In this document: positions 1 through 3,900 of the stretch, piece by piece | Layout: each line of letters opens with the position of its first letter | How positions within the stretch are numbered: the stretch's first letter is position 1 | NCBI GenBank assembly: GCA_015488975.1 | Contig: WFMT01000057.1 | Span: 1 to 5,688, forward strand | Origin: Campylobacteraceae bacterium | GTDB lineage: Bacteria > Campylobacterota > Campylobacteria > Campylobacterales > JALSKU01 | Reading direction: 5' to 3' | DNA: 5,688 nucleotides | The notes under the pieces: generated by a model | The model's input: the letters and a program-made list of their open reading frames with translations, nothing else | Database searches by the model: none | Told to the model about the DNA's origin: nothing | Program-made: the position numbers and the translations under genes

Positions 1-651
1 CTTCTTATCTGGAGTGGGCTTAGCTTACCGGTTTCTATAACCATAACATCGATTCCGATATTTATGCAATCTCTCACTTCTTCATACAAGTTAAAAGAGT
101 ACATCAAGTGGAAAGAAGTAGCTATTGGAAGTATTTTTAGGTACCTTGGGCTTCCACTTGGTATATTTTTATTAACGCTCATCAATGGCTTCAACAAAAA
201 TGATATAAAGCAGATAGTAGGAATTGTTATATTATTGATAATTGTTTTGCAATATTTTTTTAAAACTGAGCCTGTTGACAAGGTTGGATTTTTATGGACT
301 TTTATAGCATTTTTTTCAAGCGGTATTTTTTTGGGTATGATTTCTATGGGTGGGCCACCTGTTATATTATGGGTAATGGCACACAAATGGGATGCGCTTA
401 GAATCAGAGCATTTCTAAGTGCATTGTTTTTTATAGCTTCTCCATTTTTGCTTTTTTTATTGTACTACACATTTGGGCATGAATTACTAAAATATTTTAT
501 TGTTGGTCTTAGCTTTACTCCAATTGTAGTTATTGGAACACTCATAGGAGTAAAGCTTGGTAATTATTTAAATCATATAGTATTAAAAAAAATTATCATA
601 TTTTTACTTATCATAACCTCTTTAGTGTCAGTCTTCTCTCCATATCTTTAA
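1..651 (+). CDS. TauE/SafE-family membrane transporter (partial, 5' end outside window)
   Basis: This is the C-terminal 216 residues of a polytopic inner-membrane protein of the TauE/SafE (UPF0721) family, whose members are linked to export of sulfite, sulfoacetate and other organic or inorganic anions. The frame is open from base 1 and the residues before the first Met (codon at 64) already look like family sequence (LLIWSGLSLPVSITITSIPI), so that Met is internal. The family is usually about 245-265 residues, so roughly 30-50 are missing. Seen: hydrophobic segments throughout, a first-half motif LGLPLGIFLL near residues 49-58, and the second-repeat signature GMISMGGPPVILWVM around residues 112-126, followed by a basic loop and a late TPIVVIGTLIGVKLG segment near 172-186, typical of the family's internal repeat. 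It ends with TAA at 649-651. No GC-rich terminator follows. The substrate is not predictable from sequence alone. Confidence 0.82.
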   Translation, partial: LLIWSGLSLPVSITITSIPIFMQSLTSSYKLKEYIKWKEVAIGSIFRYLGLPLGIFLLTLINGFNKNDIKQIVGIVILLIIVLQYFFKTEPVDKVGFLWTFIAFFSSGIFLGMISMGGPPVILWVMAHKWDALRIRAFLSALFFIASPFLLFLLYYTFGHELLKYFIVGLSFTPIVVIGTLIGVKLGNYLNHIVLKKIIIFLLIITSLVSVFSPYL

Positions 652-654
652 GAT

Positions 655-681
655 AATAAACTAATATATGAAATAAACTAA
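655..681 (+). repeat. 10-bp direct repeat AATAAACTAA, two copies
   Basis: AATAAACTAA occurs at 655-664 and again at 672-681, start to start 17 bp. The second copy covers the -35 area of the putative promoter at 699-704. It may be a regulator site or only AT-rich coincidence; the low base complexity makes chance quite possible. Confidence 0.4.
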
Positions 682-704
682 ATTTTAACTGTATTTTATA
701 TAAT
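676..704 (+). promoter_or_regulatory. Putative sigma70-type promoter of the DUF3365 gene
   Basis: A perfect TATAAT -10 hexamer lies at 699-704, 28 bases before the ATG at 733, in a stretch otherwise made of A/T runs. No good -35 hexamer is seen at 676-681. Vegetative promoters of Campylobacterota typically have a strong -10 and a weak or absent -35, so this is compatible. In DNA this AT-rich a chance match is possible. Confidence 0.45.
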
Positions 705-732
705 ATACAAATATTAATCATAAGGGAAAAAA

Positions 733-1317
733 ATGAAAAATTTATATTTCAAAAAAAGACTACTCATAGCAACTCTTGCAACAGCAATGTTTTCTTTATC
801 TTTACAGGCATCTTCAAACAAAGAGATAAAAATGGAGGCAAAAGCTGCTATAATGAAACTTGGCAAAACATTAAAAAGCGAAGTGGTAAAAAATATGAAG
901 GCTAACGGTCCTGTAAGTACGGCATATTTTTGTTATAAAAATGCAAAAAAATTAACAAAGAAAGTAAACGCTACTTACAAAAAAGGAATATCTGTTAAAA
1001 GAATATCTCTAAGAAATAGAGATAAAAATAATTACCCATCTTCAAAAGATGAGATTGCTATGTTAAAAAAGCTTTCTGCTCAAGCAAAGGCAGGAAAAAA
1101 ACTTCCAAAATTAATAGTTGAAAAAATTTCAGATAACCACTATAAAGTCTATAAACCTATTTTTGTAGGCAAGAAATGTATTGTCTGCCATGGTGACGCA
1201 AAACACAGAAGCAAAGAGGCATATAAAATAATAAAAGAAAAATATCCAAATGATAAAGCCATCGGATATAAAGTTGGTGATTTTAGAGGTGCTTTTGTAG
1301 CAAATATAATAAAATAA
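733..1317 (+). CDS. Exported DUF3365 (Tll0287-like) c-type heme protein
   Basis: This 194-residue protein has a clear signal peptide (basic MKNLYFKKR, hydrophobic core, probable cleavage near LQA-S at 25-27), so it should be periplasmic. The mature part matches the DUF3365/Tll0287-like family: the region around Cys67 (STAYFCYKNA), then RISLRNRDKNNYPSSKDE at about 90-106, PIFVGKKCIVCHG at 142-154 with a single heme-c motif Cys149-x-x-Cys152-His153, then KYPNDKAIGYKVGDFRGAF at 170-188. Members have a PAS-like fold and act as periplasmic heme redox or sensor proteins, sometimes fused to signalling domains; here the domain stands alone. Only three cysteines are present: two bind the heme covalently and Cys67 is left as a possible axial ligand. 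A Shine-Dalgarno-like AAGGGA sits at 722-727, 5 bases before the ATG. The gene has its own upstream gap and likely its own promoter. Its exact physiological role is unknown. Confidence 0.88.
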   Translation: MKNLYFKKRLLIATLATAMFSLSLQASSNKEIKMEAKAAIMKLGKTLKSEVVKNMKANGPVSTAYFCYKNAKKLTKKVNATYKKGISVKRISLRNRDKNNYPSSKDEIAMLKKLSAQAKAGKKLPKLIVEKISDNHYKVYKPIFVGKKCIVCHGDAKHRSKEAYKIIKEKYPNDKAIGYKVGDFRGAFVANIIK

Positions 1318-1342
1318 AAATATAGGGTATTTTACCCTATAT
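1311..1342 (-). terminator. Rho-independent terminator of the minus-strand gene block, overlapping the DUF445 stop
   Basis: A perfect 10-bp inverted repeat (ATATAGGGTA at 1320-1329 and TACCCTATAT at 1333-1342) encloses a 3-base loop. On the minus strand it is followed by TTTTATTTT (1319-1311), a U-rich tail, so it should terminate transcription leaving DUF445. The DUF445 stop codon (1334-1332) lies at the top of the hairpin. The U-rich tail overlaps the last codons and stop of the convergent heme-protein gene. On the + strand the hairpin is followed by ATGCAAATGC with no T-run, so it is not a canonical terminator for that direction. Confidence 0.75.
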
Positions 1343-2057
1343 GCAAATGCGTAACAAGTGTCGAGGCAAGCCCGAGCAGTCCTCCAAAAACCCCACCCCA
1401 CAAAACAAGCCAACTCAAGTGTTCTTTTATCATATTTTTTATAATCTCTTTTACCATCACAGGTGTCAGCTCATCCAGTCTTGCATCAACCAATCTTTCG
1501 ATCTTCTTGATAAGATCATCACTAACAGTAGAACTTGAGAGACTTCGTTCTAAAACTTTATTGAAAGCTTCTGTTTTTGTTATGGCTACAACTGAACTTT
1601 TAAGCCTTTTTACAAAACTTTTTTTAAGTGGCTCCAATGCTTTTTCTCCTCCGAACATGCTGAGCATTCCACCAAAACTAGACTCCATTACGCTTGCTTT
1701 AAGTGCTTCATAAGCCGGGGCAAAATCGGTATTTTCTATGATAGGGGATATATCTATCTTTGTTTCTTCAGATTTAAAGAAATTATCAAGCTGCTCTTTT
1801 GTAAAAAATTGACCCATAATAAGCTCTTTTATGGACTTTTTAAACTCTTCAAACTTTAAAGTTATAATTCCTGAGCCGTAAAGAAAAGGTACTTTTTCAA
1901 AAAGCATATATATGGCTATTTGATTTGTAATAGCACCAGAAAGTGCAAACAAACCAGTATAATAAAGATAGTCTTTAAATTCTACATTTGTAAAAAATGA
2001 GCCTACTACAATAAATAGTGCTATAAAATTTGTAAAAAATGCTTTGTCTAACTTCAC
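1332..2057 (-). CDS. DUF445 family membrane protein (GTG start)
   Basis: This 241-residue protein belongs to the DUF445 family (which includes Bacillus YheB); its function is not established. Seen: an N-terminal hydrophobic pair (about 7-24 and 31-53), the family-like stretch GAITNQIAIYMLFEKVPFLY at 41-60 followed by GSGIITLKFEEFKKSIKELI, a long soluble helical middle with many charged residues, and a C-terminal membrane segment (about 214-237, LVLWGGVFGGLLGLASTLV). The central domain is therefore anchored at both ends. The start is GTG: an in-frame TAG lies four codons upstream, no ATG occurs before residue 51, and a strong GGAGGA precedes it. The ATG at 2059-2057 is not in this frame and meets TGA at once. 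It is the last gene of the minus-strand block, 15 bases after DUF6629, and its stop lies in the terminator hairpin. Family assignment is firm; role unknown. Confidence 0.88.
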   Translation of the reverse strand: MKLDKAFFTNFIALFIVVGSFFTNVEFKDYLYYTGLFALSGAITNQIAIYMLFEKVPFLYGSGIITLKFEEFKKSIKELIMGQFFTKEQLDNFFKSEETKIDISPIIENTDFAPAYEALKASVMESSFGGMLSMFGGEKALEPLKKSFVKRLKSSVVAITKTEAFNKVLERSLSSSTVSDDLIKKIERLVDARLDELTPVMVKEIIKNMIKEHLSWLVLWGGVFGGLLGLASTLVTHLHIG

Positions 2058-2060
2058 ATA

Positions 2061-2066
2061 TCCTCC
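2061..2066 (-). promoter_or_regulatory. Ribosome binding site fixing the DUF445 GTG start
   Basis: GGAGGA on the minus strand lies 3 bases before the GTG at 2057-2055 (4 bases counting from GGAGG). It is the strongest Shine-Dalgarno match in the window, though spacing is short. It supports the non-ATG start, since no other in-frame start codon lies nearby. Confidence 0.7.
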
Positions 2067-2072
2067 ATACTA

Positions 2073-2837
2073 TTATATTTTAGAAAAACTAGAAAAATAT
2101 CTCAAAACTCTTCTTCTAAATTTTGGATATCTTCTCTCAAGCTTCCCAAGTTCTTTCTCAAGTTCTTTACTAAGACCGTTTTCTTCTTTTTTGATATCTT
2201 GCAAAAATGAAATACGGCGCTCAACAAAGTAAAAATACAATAAAACACTGACAGCAGCTGCATAAAAACACCAAATAGATGTAAAAGCATAAGGTTTAAG
2301 CAATGATACAACTGATAAGCCAATGAGATTTAGCCAACCAAAAATTTGTATTGCTATGCTGCTGCTTAGTATCAATGAACCGCAAGTTGTTAAAACATAT
2401 ATCATCGCGATCCACCTATGATTTGTCCAAGGGTTTACATAAGTTAAGGCATTATGTTCTACTGAAACATAAGTAGGCTGGACGGAAAGTCCCCAAAGCG
2501 TATATGCCGTTAACAATCCTCCAAGTATCATAAGTATGAATATAATTTTTTTACGAGTCCCTGATGGTTCAAGCAGCCAAATAGCTAGAGGAACTAAAAA
2601 CTGCAACAATCCCTGTGCATAAAAAACAAATATATTTTCCGCCATATACAACGCTCTCTCGCCAATAAAATGATTTACTCCAAGCCAAACAAATCCTTGA
2701 GTAAACTGATGCAATGAAAACAGCATAGGCAAACTGGCAAAAACAACTTCTTTAGGAGTACTTACCTTTCTTAGCGTAAGTATACCTACTACACCTATGA
2801 TACCAGAAAGAATAAAATTTAGTACAGCAAATAACAA
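2073..2837 (-). CDS. DUF6629 family multi-pass membrane protein (TTG start)
   Basis: This 254-residue integral membrane protein resembles DUF6629, an uncharacterised bacterial family. Roughly seven hydrophobic segments are visible, at about 2-22, 31-54, 63-88, 96-118, 143-163, 165-180 and 186-204. The first two hold the recognisable family pattern: NFILSGIIGVVGILTLRKV, then FASLPMLFSLHQFTQGFVWL with His43-Gln44 and Gln47 inside a membrane helix. A polar loop with His128 and PWTNHRW (136-142) separates helices 4 and 5. The C-terminus (207-254) is a charged, probably helical tail rich in Lys, Glu and Arg. The start is TTG at 2837-2835: an in-frame TGA lies eight codons upstream, AAGGA is well placed, and no Met follows before residue 38. 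It begins 8 bases after the GGDEF-like gene, so the two are very likely co-translated. Biochemical function is unknown. Confidence 0.8.
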   Translation of the reverse strand: MLFAVLNFILSGIIGVVGILTLRKVSTPKEVVFASLPMLFSLHQFTQGFVWLGVNHFIGERALYMAENIFVFYAQGLLQFLVPLAIWLLEPSGTRKKIIFILMILGGLLTAYTLWGLSVQPTYVSVEHNALTYVNPWTNHRWIAMIYVLTTCGSLILSSSIAIQIFGWLNLIGLSVVSLLKPYAFTSIWCFYAAAVSVLLYFYFVERRISFLQDIKKEENGLSKELEKELGKLERRYPKFRRRVLRYFSSFSKI

Positions 2838-2842
2838 GTTTA

Positions 2843-2847
2843 TCCTT
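2843..2847 (-). promoter_or_regulatory. Ribosome binding site fixing the DUF6629 TTG start
   Basis: AAGGA on the minus strand sits 5 bases before the TTG at 2837-2835 and shares two bases with the TAA stop of the preceding gene (2848-2846). This arrangement supports the TTG start and suggests termination-reinitiation coupling of the two genes. Confidence 0.65.
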
Positions 2848-3283
2848 ATATATCTTCTTCAGTCTCAATCAAGCAGTTTTTAGAAACATTCTCTACTATA
2901 TAACATATCTTTTGCAGCATTTCTTTTATCTCAAAAGTATGGTTTTTTGTAATTATTGCTGATTTAAAAACTTTTTCACTACTATAATCATAAAGTTGAT
3001 ATTTTCTTATGAGATTTTTCTCAATATTGTATAAAATATCAAAGCCCGTATTTAAATTTGTTTTTATTAAAACAAGTATTAAATATTTTTCATCTATCTT
3101 TATACATTTATCTGTCAGTCTTATAAATTGTTTTAAGTGAATCTTTTTATGGATAATATGTTTATTTAGCTTGATAATAGCTAAAGAATATCCGATATTG
3201 TATCTTGCAAAGTTATATTCACACTCATCAAAAATATTTTTATTATCTTTATAAATTTTTAGATAGTCTAATTGTGTTTGCAT
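2846..3283 (-). CDS. Short cytoplasmic protein, possible degenerate GGDEF-like domain
   Basis: This 145-residue protein has no signal peptide or membrane segment. I do not recognise a named family with certainty. Its layout resembles a lone GGDEF (diguanylate cyclase) fold: a first strand like that of GGDEF domains (YSLAIIKLNKH, 32-42), then a strand-turn-strand KIDEKYLILVLIKTNL (62-77) where active enzymes carry GG[DE]EF and then a strand and an N-T/D-L turn, a helix (79-93), a late strand FKSAIITKNHTF (106-117) and a final helix (118-136). The GGDEF motif itself is replaced by IDEKY (63-67), and the first-strand metal-binding Asp is also not evident, so diguanylate cyclase activity is unlikely. 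Ligand binding or protein-protein regulation is possible. The ATG is well supported: AAGGA at 3294-3290 with a 6-base spacer. It is the first of three tightly packed genes and follows a 50-base gap with a tandem repeat. The fold assignment is tentative; the gene itself is solid. Confidence 0.78.
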   Translation of the reverse strand: MQTQLDYLKIYKDNKNIFDECEYNFARYNIGYSLAIIKLNKHIIHKKIHLKQFIRLTDKCIKIDEKYLILVLIKTNLNTGFDILYNIEKNLIRKYQLYDYSSEKVFKSAIITKNHTFEIKEMLQKICYIVENVSKNCLIETEEDI

Positions 3284-3289
3284 TAAAAA

Positions 3290-3294
3290 TCCTT
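3290..3294 (-). promoter_or_regulatory. Ribosome binding site of the GGDEF-like gene
   Basis: AAGGA on the minus strand lies 6 bases before the ATG at 3283-3281, an ideal spacing that fixes this start. Confidence 0.65.
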
Positions 3295-3297
3295 ATA

Positions 3298-3319
3298 CAT
3301 TTATACTTCATTTATACTT
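3298..3319 (-). repeat. Perfect 11-bp tandem repeat with two TATAAA boxes; candidate internal promoter or operator
   Basis: On the minus strand the unit AAGTATAAATG occurs twice with no spacer (3319-3309 and 3308-3298), in the 50-base gap between the six-helix gene and the GGDEF-like gene. Each copy holds TATAAA (3316-3311 and 3305-3300), close to a -10 box. The upstream box fits a start site near 3304, leaving room for the ribosome binding site at 3294-3290. An 11-bp period is about one helical turn, as expected for a protein binding the same face twice. Whether it is a promoter, an operator or replication slippage cannot be decided from sequence. Confidence 0.6.
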
Positions 3320-3333
3320 AAACATCAATAAAA

Positions 3334-3900
3334 TCAAATTGCCATTTTATAAAAAGATTTAAACACCAAAAACAAAATAAACAATTGTAAAAAAATTATA
3401 CCTAAATACAAATCATAAACTTGAACCTGCTTGCTAATAATACCGAAAAATTCCAATATCTTATAAAAAATATATGAAATCACAAGACCGACGAGATAAC
3501 CTTTTTGTTTTATAACATCAGCAAAAGATATTAATTTAGTTTTTTTTAGTGCAATAGTCTCCATTCTCACAAGATAACTTCCAAATACAAATGTAACTTC
3601 ATATCCAATATATATGATCAAAGCTGTCATATATGAATAATTAAATATTAAAAACACGCTCACAAATATAAAAACAGTCGTCTCTACAATCATAGTTATA
3701 TAAAAGAAAAAATGTATATTCATAATATCTTCATAAAATTTAGCTATAAAAAGTGTTCCAAGTGCTAAAAATATACCGCCAAGAGAAAATATGGAAGGTT
3801 CAAGAGGAGTATATAATACAAACACACTTCCAACAGTAAGCCCTAAAAACATAGAATTGAAAAATTTATACCAAAGATAGTTTCTATAATTTAATCTCAT
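3334..3900 (-). CDS. Six-helix inner-membrane protein, possibly a half-size MFS-like permease
   Basis: From the ATG at 3900-3898 this is 188 residues, almost all membrane. About six helices are visible, at 9-30, 33-54, 62-87, 90-112, 130-152 and 163-183, with a basic loop (RMETIALKKTKLISFADVIKQK, about 112-133) between helices 4 and 5. Six helices is half the usual 12 of the major facilitator superfamily; the first helix pair (FLGLTVGSVFVLYTPLEP, then FSLGGIFLALGTLFIAKFY) looks loosely like MFS helices 1-2, but no family signature is certain. The ATG overlaps the TGA of the receptor gene by one base (TGATG), which strongly suggests translational coupling. A TTG one codon earlier (3903-3901) would give 189 residues but is less likely. 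No strong Shine-Dalgarno is seen, as expected for a coupled start. From context it may be the inner-membrane partner of the receptor; this is inference. Confidence 0.8.
   Translation of the reverse strand: MRLNYRNYLWYKFFNSMFLGLTVGSVFVLYTPLEPSIFSLGGIFLALGTLFIAKFYEDIMNIHFFFYITMIVETTVFIFVSVFLIFNYSYMTALIIYIGYEVTFVFGSYLVRMETIALKKTKLISFADVIKQKGYLVGLVISYIFYKILEFFGIISKQVQVYDLYLGIIFLQLFILFLVFKSFYKMAI

Noticed and set aside
64..66. ATG as the start of the TauE/SafE protein
   Set aside because: The frame is open back to base 1 with hydrophobic, family-like residues, no ribosome binding site precedes this ATG, and the family is longer.
1320..1342. The hairpin as a bidirectional terminator
   Set aside because: The + strand side lacks a T-run after the stem, so only the minus direction meets the usual criteria.
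1129..1413. 94-residue minus-strand ORF
   Set aside because: It lies antisense to the heme-protein gene, crosses the terminator and overlaps the end of DUF445; its content is Phe/Tyr-rich shadow sequence with no recognisable motif.
1341..1713. Two + strand ORFs of 65 and 68 residues
   Set aside because: Both are antisense to the well-supported DUF445 gene, without a plausible ribosome binding site or recognisable protein features.
2044..2323. A + strand ORF (2044-2232) and a minus-strand ORF in another frame (2102-2323)
   Set aside because: Both overlap the DUF6629 coding region in shadow frames and have Leu/Ser/Phe- or Lys-rich low-complexity content.
2846..3283. Active diguanylate cyclase
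   Set aside because: The GG[DE]EF motif is absent (IDEKY instead) and the first-strand metal-binding Asp is not evident; only a degenerate fold can be proposed.
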